From assembly GCA_947488625.1 (NCBI GenBank), contig CANKZR010000006.1:19828-83827 (forward strand): a stretch of DNA of 64,000 nt, in the 5' to 3' direction. This stretch comes from an uncultured Sphingomonadaceae bacterium. GTDB lineage: Bacteria; Pseudomonadota; Alphaproteobacteria; Sphingomonadales; Sphingomonadaceae. Numbering within the stretch: position 1 is the stretch's first letter; every line of letters starts with the position of its first letter. Below the pieces are notes generated by a model, which saw nothing but the letters and a program-made list of their open reading frames with translations, searched no databases and was not told the origin of the DNA. The position numbers and the translations under genes were made by a program. Shown here in pieces: positions 8,222 to 15,361 of the stretch.

Positions 8222-8656
8222 TCAGCTGCGCGGGCTGTCGGTGAGAGCTTTGGACACTTGCTGGTCAAATCGTCTTTGCTGATCGGGGTCGAGAATTTCA
8301 CGCATGTCGAAGACATGGCGGACCGTTGCTTTTTGGAGATCGCCCATGCGTGCATGAACCTTGTCGATGGCCGCCCCCACCCTGGGTCCGTATTCGTGTT
8401 CGGCTTCCATCGCCTGCGCGAGTTGGGCGTTGGCAGCGCGCGCAGAGGCCTCGAGCCTGGCCCGTTCCACAGCGAAGCGCGCTTCGAGTGTCTCAAGGCG
8501 TTGCTTCTGCTCGTTTGTTAGTGTGAGTTCATCATGCACGAACGCATGTAGGCCCGTATCAGCATCGTGATTGGCCCAGCGATCTGCGGCGAGCGCACCG
8601 AGACAACCGGCGAGCGCCGCGAGCAGCACCGCGAGGGCAATATGCAATTTCTTCAA
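8222..8656 (-). CDS. CnrX-like periplasmic metal sensor
   Basis: A 144-aa protein with an N-terminal hydrophobic anchor (5-22, including a lipobox-like LAGC) and a helical hairpin periplasmic domain of the CnrX/CpxP-like heavy-metal sensor family. The five metal ligands described for CnrX (H42, H46, E63, H119, M123) are all matched here with a constant offset of five: H37, H41, E58, H114 and M118. This is strong evidence for a metal-binding sensor that relays a signal to the anti-sigma factor. The start is TTG with GGAG nine bases upstream. Middle gene of the Y-X-H cassette. Confidence 0.88.
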   Translation of the reverse strand: MKKLHIALAVLLAALAGCLGALAADRWANHDADTGLHAFVHDELTLTNEQKQRLETLEARFAVERARLEASARAANAQLAQAMEAEHEYGPRVGAAIDKVHARMGDLQKATVRHVFDMREILDPDQQRRFDQQVSKALTDSPRS

Positions 8657-8659
8657 TGT

Positions 8660-8956
8660 CTAGCGCTCCACATGCAGCAGCTCGGAGGGCGAGAGCCGCT
8701 CTCCGACAATGATGCTATCTGCTATGCCAGGTTGGGAACCAGCAAATTGTGCAGGCCACCCGCTGGTGCCTGCACCGGCTCCCAGGCCGACGACGAACAG
8801 GCCCGCGAACAAGGCCATCCTGCGGCGTCTTTCAACGATTTCGCCAAGCTGGCCTGCCCGTTGCCACACGCCGGTCATGAAATCGTCCGGAACTTTGAAG
8901 GAGTCCCGTGTGTCCAGCGTCCCAAGCATCGCATCGAGTGTCTGATTGTTACGCAT
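8660..8956 (-). CDS. CnrY-like transmembrane anti-sigma factor
   Basis: A 98-aa protein: about 47 cytoplasmic residues, a basic stop-transfer (ERRRR), one transmembrane helix (about 47-65) and a short periplasmic tail. Length and position match CnrY, the anti-sigma factor that holds CnrH at the membrane until CnrX senses metal. The ATG at 8956 has AGGAG upstream. It is the first gene of the leftward Y-X-H operon and has its own ECF-type motif, which implies positive autoregulation. Sequence similarity to CnrY itself was not tested, so the call rests on size, topology and order. Confidence 0.78.
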   Translation of the reverse strand: MRNNQTLDAMLGTLDTRDSFKVPDDFMTGVWQRAGQLGEIVERRRRMALFAGLFVVGLGAGAGTSGWPAQFAGSQPGIADSIIVGERLSPSELLHVER

Positions 8957-8986
8957 CCATTGCTCCTGTCGGTTGCCCGCTTCCTA

Positions 8987-9011
8987 TACGCGATAGAATA
9001 CCCGAACCCTT
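8987..9011 (-). promoter_or_regulatory. ECF-type promoter motif 4 (autoregulation of the Y-X-H cassette)
   Basis: On the minus strand AAGGGT (9011-9006), 15 bp, CGTA (8990-8987), 31 bases upstream of the anti-sigma start. The minus-35 differs from the other sites at its first and last base, which may make it weaker. Confidence 0.7.
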
Positions 9012-9024
9012 AAGTTTCTTTTTT

Positions 9025-9049
9025 GAGGGCTGCGGCCCGGCTGTGCGTA
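9025..9049 (+). promoter_or_regulatory. ECF-type promoter motif 5 (methyltransferase operon)
   Basis: On the plus strand GAGGGC (9025-9030), 15 bp, CGTA (9046-9049), preceded by a run of six T. It is back to back with motif 4: the two minus-35 elements are 13 bases apart. Confidence 0.75.
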
Positions 9050-9078
9050 TCAGAACGTGCAACGAACAATAGCGAAGG

Positions 9079-9786
9079 TTGTTTGAACAGATCGGAAATT
9101 ATGTGGTGAAAAATGCACGCCTCACAAAAGTGGAACGGGAGTTCACTCCTCTGCTTGGCCACAGCTGGCTCACACCGCTCTACGATCGTGCGATTGGCGT
9201 TTTCACGCGCGAGGCGAAATGGCGCCGGGAGATCGTCAAACAGGCTCGAGTAAAACCTGGCGACAAGGTCATGGATGTAGGTTGCGGCACGGGGACGTTG
9301 TTGCGAGCCTTCATGACCAGCTGCCCCCAAGCAGATTTATTAGGCGTAGAACCCGATCCGGCAGCGCTTGCGATCGCACGGCGCAAGCTTGGTCCTGCTG
9401 CGGGCCTCGTTCGATGGCACAACGGATTTCTCGACAGTCTCGACCTTTCGGGTGATCGGCGACCCGATACGATCGTCAGCTCGCTTGTTTTGCACCAGGT
9501 TCCCGTGTCGCAGAAGCGCGCGATCCTCGAGCAAATGGAGGCCTTGCTAGCTCCTGGCGGCATGGTGCTGATCGCTGATTACATGCGCCAGGACCATCCG
9601 CTCATGCGCGCAATGTTCCGCGCGACCGTTCAGCTTCTCGACGGTTTACCAGACACCCAGCCGAGCGCTGACGGAGCAGTCGAGAAATTGCTAGGCGAAA
9701 TTTTCGCAAGCGCAGAGCTGCTCGCTCAGATCCATACCGCAACCGGAACCATTTCGCTCTGGCGCGGCTCCAAGAAAGGCATGTAA
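9079..9786 (+). CDS. class I SAM-dependent methyltransferase, unknown substrate
   Basis: Up to 235 aa. The SAM-binding motif I is VMDVGCGTGTL (about 65-75), followed by the acidic motif VEPDP and the later LVLHQVP and GGMVLIADYMRQ segments. It shares a distinctive signature with the methyltransferase at 56552-57226: LTPLYD near the N-terminus, then FRAT-Q-LDG--DTQP-ADGA. The TTG at 9079 lacks a well-spaced binding site; GTG at 9103 or 9106 is an alternative start. It is first in an operon with the DUF411 and DUF5676-like genes under ECF motif 5, so it is probably induced with copper resistance. The substrate cannot be read from sequence. Confidence 0.82.
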   Translation: MFEQIGNYVVKNARLTKVEREFTPLLGHSWLTPLYDRAIGVFTREAKWRREIVKQARVKPGDKVMDVGCGTGTLLRAFMTSCPQADLLGVEPDPAALAIARRKLGPAAGLVRWHNGFLDSLDLSGDRRPDTIVSSLVLHQVPVSQKRAILEQMEALLAPGGMVLIADYMRQDHPLMRAMFRATVQLLDGLPDTQPSADGAVEKLLGEIFASAELLAQIHTATGTISLWRGSKKGM

Positions 9787-9787
9787 C

Positions 9788-10255
9788 ATGATCAAAGACA
9801 ATCCATCGAAGCCGCTGCGGCGTTCGCTGACGGCATCGGTTCTTCTCACGCTTGCGGCCTGCTCGAATGCCGCACAGGCCGCCACCTACACGATGTTCAG
9901 GGACCCGGGATGTGGTTGCTGCCTGAGCTGGGCAGGACATGTCGAGGGCGGCATGGAAGCAGAAGTGGCTTCGGTCGATACTGACGATATGAGTGCGCTC
10001 AAGGCAGCCAAGGGCGTACCGCAGGATATGTGGTCGTGCCACACAATGGAAGTCGAGGGCTACATCATCGAAGGTCATGTGCCCGCCGAAGCGATCGCGC
10101 GGCTCCTGCGCGAAAGGCCCGAGGGCGTGACCGGCCTCGCCGTTCCCGGAATGCCGCTAGGCTCCCCCGGCATGGAAATGGGCGATCGAGTGCAGCCCTA
10201 TGAGGTCATCGCTTTCGGTCCGGACGGCCAGAAAGTCTTCGCATCCTATCCGTAA
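9788..10255 (+). CDS. DUF411 periplasmic metal-binding protein (CopG-like)
   Basis: A 155-aa protein with an N-terminal export signal (LLTLAACSNAAQA, with a lipobox-like LAAC) and a DUF411 domain: the thioredoxin-like start TYTMFRDPGCGCC with the CxCC cluster, the later DMWSCHTM with a conserved Cys-His, and EGHVPAEAI. DUF411 proteins are commonly encoded in copper and silver resistance clusters and bind metal through these Cys and His residues. It starts one base after the methyltransferase stop. Likely role: periplasmic copper binding. Confidence 0.9.
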   Translation: MIKDNPSKPLRRSLTASVLLTLAACSNAAQAATYTMFRDPGCGCCLSWAGHVEGGMEAEVASVDTDDMSALKAAKGVPQDMWSCHTMEVEGYIIEGHVPAEAIARLLRERPEGVTGLAVPGMPLGSPGMEMGDRVQPYEVIAFGPDGQKVFASYP

Positions 10256-10296
10256 ACGCCGACCAGCCCAGATGACGGTAATTCAACAGGAGAACC

Positions 10297-10560
10297 ATGA
10301 TGTCAGAGCGTTCGCTCAAATCCTCGATCATCGCCTGGGGCTGGACACTCAGCCTGTTTCTGCTCGTCAGCTATTTGATCTGCATAGCTTTCGGCCTGCT
10401 CGCGCCCGAACGGTTCCATATGCATGAGGCCTGGGAACCGCTGCTTCCCGGATACGAATGGCTGACTCTGCCTGGATTTCTCGCAGGCGCAATCGGCAGC
10501 TTCTTATATGGGTGGTACATCGCGGTGATCGTGGTGCCGTTATACCGGTACTTCAGATAA
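10297..10560 (+). CDS. DUF5676-like small membrane protein
   Basis: An 87-aa protein with two hydrophobic segments (about 11-33 and 55-80). The pattern LLPGYEWLTLPGFLAGAIGSFLYGWYIA and a short basic end resembles DUF5676 membrane proteins found near copper genes; this is from memory and only moderately certain. Binding site AGGAG precedes the ATG. Third gene of the ECF motif 5 operon. Function unknown. Confidence 0.7.
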   Translation: MMSERSLKSSIIAWGWTLSLFLLVSYLICIAFGLLAPERFHMHEAWEPLLPGYEWLTLPGFLAGAIGSFLYGWYIAVIVVPLYRYFR

Positions 10561-10761
10561 CGCTTGAGGAAATCAGACTGGCTTGAAACGGCGCTCTATC
10601 GATCGGAACAAGCACTTGGTTCCACGCGGGTGTCGGATGCGACAAAAGAAGGCTGGCGACACCAATCAGAATGACGCCTCGACAGGAGACGAACAATTTC
10701 GCGATATCGATCCAGCGACGATAGACGGGGTCTGCTCCTGCACACCGCCATAGGCGCAGTC

Positions 10762-11508
10762 ATGGGTTTCGCGATCCTTCATCCGGTGACGACACTTGTC
10801 TACTGGTATGAATTCGGTGCCTCGAATATTGCCGCCCAAAGCAACGCGCTCGCTTTTCTGCTTGACCGTCTGTCTTCGGCATTCGCGTTTGAAATGCTAA
10901 CGATGAGCGCTGTGTATGTGGCGTTGGGCGCTGCGATTGGGCTGGGGTTTGGTATTTATCACAGCCGCCTTTTGGATGAACGCTCGAAAGTTCGTTTCCT
11001 CGAACGCGAGCTTGAAGAAGAGCTACCTTTGCTCATTGCCCGGGGCGAAGGAGAGCATGTCGAGTTCAAGTCGTCTATGCGTTGGGACAGACGCGAAGAG
11101 CGCGTAAACCGGCGCCTGCAGCAGGTTGTCGTGAAGACAATAGCGGGTTTTCTCAACCATGAAGGTGGCACGCTCTTGATCGGCGTGGAAGATGACGGGA
11201 CTGTTGCGGGCATTGAAGCGGATATGCGAACGCTCAAGCACGCGAACCAGGATGGATTCGAACGACTTTTGATGGACACTGCAAGAGACGCCCTGGGCGG
11301 GGATGCTTGTGCCCTGGTCCATAGTCGTTTCCATGGGCTTGGCGGGCTGACCGTTTGCAGGGTGATCGTCGAGAAAAGCGTGCATCCGGTCTACTACACC
11401 GAAGGGGGTGTCGCTCATCTCATGCTGCGCACCGGAAACAGTACCCGGGAGCTGGATGTTCGCGAAGCTCAGGCGCACCTTCAACGAAGAGAAGCCGGGC
11501 CGATGTAA
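10762..11508 (+). CDS. membrane-anchored AlbA_2/Schlafen-type domain protein
   Basis: A 248-aa protein. The N-terminus holds two hydrophobic segments (about 1-20 and 42-66), then a charged helix (about 68-92), then an AlbA_2 domain (about 93-225) with EGEHVEFKSSMRWD, VVKTIAGFLNHEGGTLLIGVEDDGTVAGIEAD and the C-terminal VYYTEGG and LMLRTGNSTRELD pattern. AlbA_2 domains bind nucleic acid or nucleotides in transcription regulators and Schlafen-like proteins; a membrane-tethered form is unusual. The frame is open for about 30 codons upstream with no ATG, so the N-terminus could be truncated. It lies between two ECF-controlled units, with no clear promoter of its own. Confidence 0.75.
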   Translation: MGFAILHPVTTLVYWYEFGASNIAAQSNALAFLLDRLSSAFAFEMLTMSAVYVALGAAIGLGFGIYHSRLLDERSKVRFLERELEEELPLLIARGEGEHVEFKSSMRWDRREERVNRRLQQVVVKTIAGFLNHEGGTLLIGVEDDGTVAGIEADMRTLKHANQDGFERLLMDTARDALGGDACALVHSRFHGLGGLTVCRVIVEKSVHPVYYTEGGVAHLMLRTGNSTRELDVREAQAHLQRREAGPM

Positions 11509-11557
11509 CTATAACCCGGTCGCACACAGGCGCCTGGAGTCTCGCAGAATCTTTTTT

Positions 11558-11582
11558 GAGGGGTGAAGCCCTGCCGAACGTA
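11558..11582 (+). promoter_or_regulatory. ECF-type promoter motif 6 (APC permease operon)
   Basis: On the plus strand GAGGGG (11558-11563), 15 bp, CGTA (11579-11582), preceded by TTTTTT. A palindrome GCCGAAC-N5-GTTCGGC (11573-11591) covers the minus-10 and probable start site, so a repressor may also act here. Confidence 0.75.
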
Positions 11583-11633
11583 CTGTTCGGCAATGATGTT
11601 TCTCGAACGGGAGGACATCCATAGGGGAATGTA

Positions 11634-12986
11634 TTGCAAGACCATGGTCACGATCGAACGGGCAATACCGCAGGCTCCATAACGCTGCTGGGCGGCATCG
11701 CCATGGGCACCGGCGTTATGATCGGTGCGGGCATCTTCGCACTCACCGGGCAGATCGCCGAACTTGCCGGCCCCCTCTTTCCGCTATCCTTTATCGCCGG
11801 GGCGCTGGTCACTTCATTGTCGGCCTACAGCTACATCAAGATGTCGAACAAATGGCCCTCATCGGGCGGCATCGCGATGATTTTGCAAAAAGCATACGGG
11901 CCCGGCGTCATCGCCGCATCAGCCTCGCTGCTGATGGCCCTGTCGATGGTTATCAACGAAAGTCTCGTGGCAAGGACCTTCGCAACATATGCGCTGCGTC
12001 CGTTCGATCTCGAGAGCAGCGGATGGCTCGTTTCTCTGGTAGCGCTCGCTCTCATTATCTTTGCCTATTTCGTCAATGCAGCGGGCAACAAGTCGGTAAG
12101 CGGGTTTTCACTTATCATGTCGGCGATCAAGATCGGCGGCATTGCGCTATTTGCAGTAGCTGCGATCTGGGTGAGCGGTTTTTCATCAGGAGCATTCTCG
12201 CAGCCTGTAGCGCTGACCAACGCAGAAGCCCTGGTCGCCTCAGTTGCCTTTTCGATTCTCGCTTTCAAGGGCTTTACCACGATCACCAATAGTGGCGGCG
12301 AAATCGTCGATCCGCACAAGAATGTAGGCCGCACGATCATGATCTCGATTGGCATCTGCATCGTGGTCTATCTGCTCGTCGCTGTTGCGGTGGGCTCAAG
12401 CCTCAGCATCTCCGAGATTATCGAAGCACGCGATTATTCACTGGCGGCGGCGGCGCGCCCGGCGCTTGGCGATCTGGGTTTTTATTTCACCGTCGCGATC
12501 GCGATCGCCGCGACCACGTCAGGCGTCATCGCGAGTGTTTTTGCGGTGTCGCGGATGCTGACGATGCTGACCGATATGAAGATGATCCCGCATAGCCATT
12601 TCGGCATGAGCGGCGGGATCCGCAGCCACATGCTGGTCTACACTGTGGTCGTTGCCGGAACGCTGGCCGTATTGTTCGATCTTTCCCGTATCGCATCGCT
12701 GGGTGCCTTCTTCTATCTCGTCATGGACATGCTGGTTCACTGGGGCGTCCTGCGCCACCTGCGCGGGGAAGTCGGCGCGCGCGCCTCGGTGCTTCTCGCT
12801 GCACTCGCAGCCGATGGCGTGGTCCTGGCAGCTTTCACTGTCGCGAAATTGCGCAGCGATCCTGCCGTCGTGGCCTACGCCGTGATCGGGATCGCCGCCG
12901 TTTTTCTTGGCCAATGGTTCTACCTCTCGCGCAATCCCGGCGCACCAGCATCGCCCGAGAACGATGGAACGGAAGAGGCGAGTTGA
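11634..12986 (+). CDS. APC-superfamily permease
   Basis: A 450-aa membrane protein with about 12 hydrophobic segments. The first carries the APC signature GTGVMIGAGIFALTGQIAELAG, with later NSGGEIVDPHKNVGRTI and the RMLTMLTDMKMIP loop, typical of amino-acid/cation permeases. The start is TTG at 11634, supported by AGGGGA at good distance. It heads the operon controlled by ECF motif 6. Substrate unknown; an amino acid or thiol precursor import role under copper stress is only a guess. Confidence 0.85.
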   Translation: MQDHGHDRTGNTAGSITLLGGIAMGTGVMIGAGIFALTGQIAELAGPLFPLSFIAGALVTSLSAYSYIKMSNKWPSSGGIAMILQKAYGPGVIAASASLLMALSMVINESLVARTFATYALRPFDLESSGWLVSLVALALIIFAYFVNAAGNKSVSGFSLIMSAIKIGGIALFAVAAIWVSGFSSGAFSQPVALTNAEALVASVAFSILAFKGFTTITNSGGEIVDPHKNVGRTIMISIGICIVVYLLVAVAVGSSLSISEIIEARDYSLAAAARPALGDLGFYFTVAIAIAATTSGVIASVFAVSRMLTMLTDMKMIPHSHFGMSGGIRSHMLVYTVVVAGTLAVLFDLSRIASLGAFFYLVMDMLVHWGVLRHLRGEVGARASVLLAALAADGVVLAAFTVAKLRSDPAVVAYAVIGIAAVFLGQWFYLSRNPGAPASPENDGTEEAS

Positions 12987-12988
12987 CC

Positions 12989-13102
12989 ATGCACTTCCTT
13001 TCCAGGTGGGAAGCTCTCGAGGCGGGCTCCACTGCACAACCGTGCCCGGCTTGCGCATTGCCCAGTAGCGCCATCACGAAAAACAAACGGAGCGAATTAT
13101 GA
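12989..13102 (+). CDS. 37-aa CPAC peptide between permease and glutaredoxin genes
   Basis: A small frame starting 2 bases after the permease stop, with GAGGCGAG upstream of its ATG, and ending in an ATGA overlap with the glutaredoxin-MauE gene. The peptide carries CPAC, a metal-binding or redox CxxC motif. The binding site and overlapping stop suggest it is translated, at least as a coupling peptide. No known family. Confidence 0.45.
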   Translation: MHFLSRWEALEAGSTAQPCPACALPSSAITKNKRSEL

Positions 13103-13848
13103 CGACCCGAACAGCGACGGTTTACCGCATGGTGATGGAGGATCACGTTTGCCCCTATGGTCTCAAGACGATCGATCTCCTCAAGCGACAGGGATTCGAG
13201 ATCGACGACAATCACCTGACAAGCAGGGAAGAGACCGACGCGTTTAAAGACAAGCACGAGGTCGAGACCACGCCCCAAACCTTTATCGAAGACAGGCGCA
13301 TCGGTGGCTATGACGATGTGCGCGAATTCTTCGGCAAAAGCCGCTCGCAGCCCAAGGAGGGCGAAACCAGTTATCAGCCCGTCATCGCGATTTTCGCGGT
13401 AGCTCTGCTGCTCGCGCTCGGGCTGAGCTGGGCGTTCTTCGACAACCTCTTTACCGTGCGCGCGGCAGAGTGGTTCGTGAGCCTGTCGATGACCTTGCTG
13501 GCCGTCCAGAAGCTGCAAGACGTGCGCAGCTTCTCGACAATGTTCCTGAACTACGATCTGCTGGCCAAACGCTGGGTCCCCTATGGCTTCGTATATCCGT
13601 TCGGTGAGGCCGCCGCAGGTATTCTCATGACCGCTGGCGCGCTGACCTGGTTTTCTGCTCCGCTAGCACTGTTCATCGGGACTATTGGCGCCGTCAGCGT
13701 ATTCAAGGCGGTCTACATCGATAAGCGCGAGCTCAAATGCGCCTGCGTCGGGGGTAGCAGTAATGTTCCGCTTGGCTTCGTCTCATTGACCGAGAACCTG
13801 TTCATGATGGGCATGGGTCTGTGGATGGGCGCAAAGGCCTTCCTATGA
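13099..13848 (+). CDS. glutaredoxin-MauE fusion membrane protein
   Basis: A 249-aa protein. Residues 1-85 form a glutaredoxin domain with the active site CPYG (18-21), the cis-Pro motif TTPQTF and GGYDDV. Residues about 90-249 form a four-helix MauE/DoxX-like membrane domain, with KCACVGG near residue 213, a motif of MauE-type proteins that handle disulfide chemistry or quinone electron transfer. The fusion implies a membrane thiol-disulfide relay, possibly reducing oxidised copper-stress targets or maturing periplasmic proteins. It overlaps both neighbours by ATGA junctions. Confidence 0.88.
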   Translation: MTTRTATVYRMVMEDHVCPYGLKTIDLLKRQGFEIDDNHLTSREETDAFKDKHEVETTPQTFIEDRRIGGYDDVREFFGKSRSQPKEGETSYQPVIAIFAVALLLALGLSWAFFDNLFTVRAAEWFVSLSMTLLAVQKLQDVRSFSTMFLNYDLLAKRWVPYGFVYPFGEAAAGILMTAGALTWFSAPLALFIGTIGAVSVFKAVYIDKRELKCACVGGSSNVPLGFVSLTENLFMMGMGLWMGAKAFL

Positions 13849-14258
13849 TCATTGCGCTCATTCTTTCCGTCTTCCTGTTCCTCTTGGCTATCGCCTCACA
13901 CCTCGCGATCCTTGGTGTCGGCCACCGCCTGCTCGGCCGCAGGCGAGACACGCTGGCCAAACTTGGCGTCTCGCTGCTCGTCCTCAGTTCGCATTTTCTG
14001 GTCGCAATCCTTTTCGCGGTCGGCTTCTGGCTCGGCGCGGAATGGGATCTTGGAGGGTTCGACAAGGCCCCGACAATGGACTGGATGGACTACTTTTATT
14101 TCTCGCTCATCAACGTGACCACGCTTGGTCTGGGCGACATCTATCCGACCGACCACCTGAGGGTGCTCGCCGGCATCGAAGCCCTGACAGGCTTCGCACT
14201 CATCAGCTGCTCGGCGCAGCTATTCTGGACCATGATGCATGAAGGAGAAAAAGCATGA
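13845..14258 (+). CDS. two-helix potassium-channel-family protein
   Basis: A 137-aa protein starting at the ATG that overlaps the previous stop (ATGA). There are three hydrophobic segments; before the last lies a pore-like loop TTLGLGDIYPTD, which matches the T-x-G-x-G-D potassium selectivity filter with substitutions. Ion-channel-domain proteins of this size occur in sphingomonad stress operons. The link to copper is only through the operon. Confidence 0.82.
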   Translation: MIIALILSVFLFLLAIASHLAILGVGHRLLGRRRDTLAKLGVSLLVLSSHFLVAILFAVGFWLGAEWDLGGFDKAPTMDWMDYFYFSLINVTTLGLGDIYPTDHLRVLAGIEALTGFALISCSAQLFWTMMHEGEKA

Positions 14259-14782
14259 CTGAGAAGACGCGCCACTCGGACAAGGGAGGGGGAGGCAGCT
14301 ACTGGCGGTTCATGGCCATGGTTTCGACCTCGACCGTGATTATGTTCTTCCTGATGTATGCCAACACCTTCACCGTCGACGATATCTTCTGGAGCGAAAC
14401 CCGCTTCTGGATGATGTTCGTCATGGGCGGAATGATGATGATCGTGATGCTCCTTTTTATGTGGGGCATGTACAAGGACCGGACCAAGAACTTTATCATT
14501 CTTGGCGTCGGTGCCGTCGTGTTCGCCCTCGCCCTGTGGCTGGTGCGCAGTCAGACCACCGTAGACGATACCGAATATATGGCCGCGATGATCCCGCATC
14601 ACTCGATCGCGATCATGACCAGCGAACGCGCAAGTCTGAAGGATCCAAGAGTGCGCGAGCTCGCACAGGCTATCATCGTCGCCCAGCGCCGCGAAATCGC
14701 CGAGATGAAATATTTGATCGACGACATCGAGCAGAACGGACCGCGAACCGAAGAACGCCTGCCAGAGGAGATGCAGCAATGA
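14255..14782 (+). CDS. DUF305 domain protein with membrane N-terminus
   Basis: A 175-aa protein with three hydrophobic segments (about 18-37, 48-68 and 78-95) and then a DUF305 domain containing DTEYMAAMIPHHSIAIM, the characteristic Met-His cluster. DUF305 proteins are ferritin-like helical bundles frequent in copper-resistance clusters and thought to bind metal. It overlaps both neighbours by ATGA junctions, so it is tightly coupled within the APC permease operon. Confidence 0.9.
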   Translation: MTEKTRHSDKGGGGSYWRFMAMVSTSTVIMFFLMYANTFTVDDIFWSETRFWMMFVMGGMMMIVMLLFMWGMYKDRTKNFIILGVGAVVFALALWLVRSQTTVDDTEYMAAMIPHHSIAIMTSERASLKDPRVRELAQAIIVAQRREIAEMKYLIDDIEQNGPRTEERLPEEMQQ

Positions 14783-15267
14783 AAAACTTCGCGCTTATAG
14801 CGGCCATCGCATTGCCGCTCGCCGCCTGCAATTCCAACACCGCCCCGGGCAATGACCGCGAGGCACAGCTAGACCCGCCCGCAACCGCAGCCCCCATTGA
14901 GGATGCCGCCACTGCTCTGGCAAATGTCAGCCCCGGCCTGATGCTTCCCGAAACCATGAATGGCGCAGATATCGCTGCACTGGGCGCGCAAAATTCCTGT
15001 CAGTTTCGTCTGACCGAAATTGCCTTCCCGTCCTTCGTCTACGACGATAGCGGCCAGGGTGCGGTCAAGATCAACGGTACCCTTATTCCGGTCACTGCCG
15101 ATGGCCCGGACAGTTATTCGAACGGCGAGCTTCGCATCAAGACGCGCATGCTGGATGATGAAGGCGATGCGGGCCTGCAGATGCAGGAGATGATCGTGGC
15201 TGCGCCAAGAGCCAAGGATGAATTCGGCTTCTGGGGCTATACCACCTGTCCCAGCGGCGGAGCCTGA
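14779..15267 (+). CDS. periplasmic lipoprotein, unknown family
   Basis: A 162-aa lipoprotein with signal and lipobox LAAC (Cys16). The mature part begins with a Pro/Ala-rich linker and continues as a beta-rich domain with three further Cys-containing patches, including NSCQF and TTCPSG near the end. The start is the ATG overlapping the DUF305 stop. No known domain. It is the last gene of the APC-glutaredoxin-channel-DUF305 operon and is followed by a hairpin terminator. Confidence 0.75.
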   Translation: MKNFALIAAIALPLAACNSNTAPGNDREAQLDPPATAAPIEDAATALANVSPGLMLPETMNGADIAALGAQNSCQFRLTEIAFPSFVYDDSGQGAVKINGTLIPVTADGPDSYSNGELRIKTRMLDDEGDAGLQMQEMIVAAPRAKDEFGFWGYTTCPSGGA

Positions 15268-15275
15268 TTGAAGCA

Positions 15276-15311
15276 GGGCGCACGGTCGAGTGATGGCTCA
15301 CCCGTGCGCCC
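15276..15311 (+). terminator. rho-independent-like terminator of the DUF305 operon
   Basis: A perfect 10-bp stem, GGGCGCACGG at 15276-15285 and its complement at 15302-15311, with a T-rich tract (ATTTTTCTT) about ten bases later. It lies 8 bases after the lipoprotein stop. Confidence 0.65.
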
Positions 15312-15361
15312 GCTAAAGCTGATTTTTCTTGCAGACATCATTTCTGAAAAGGAGCGATCCC

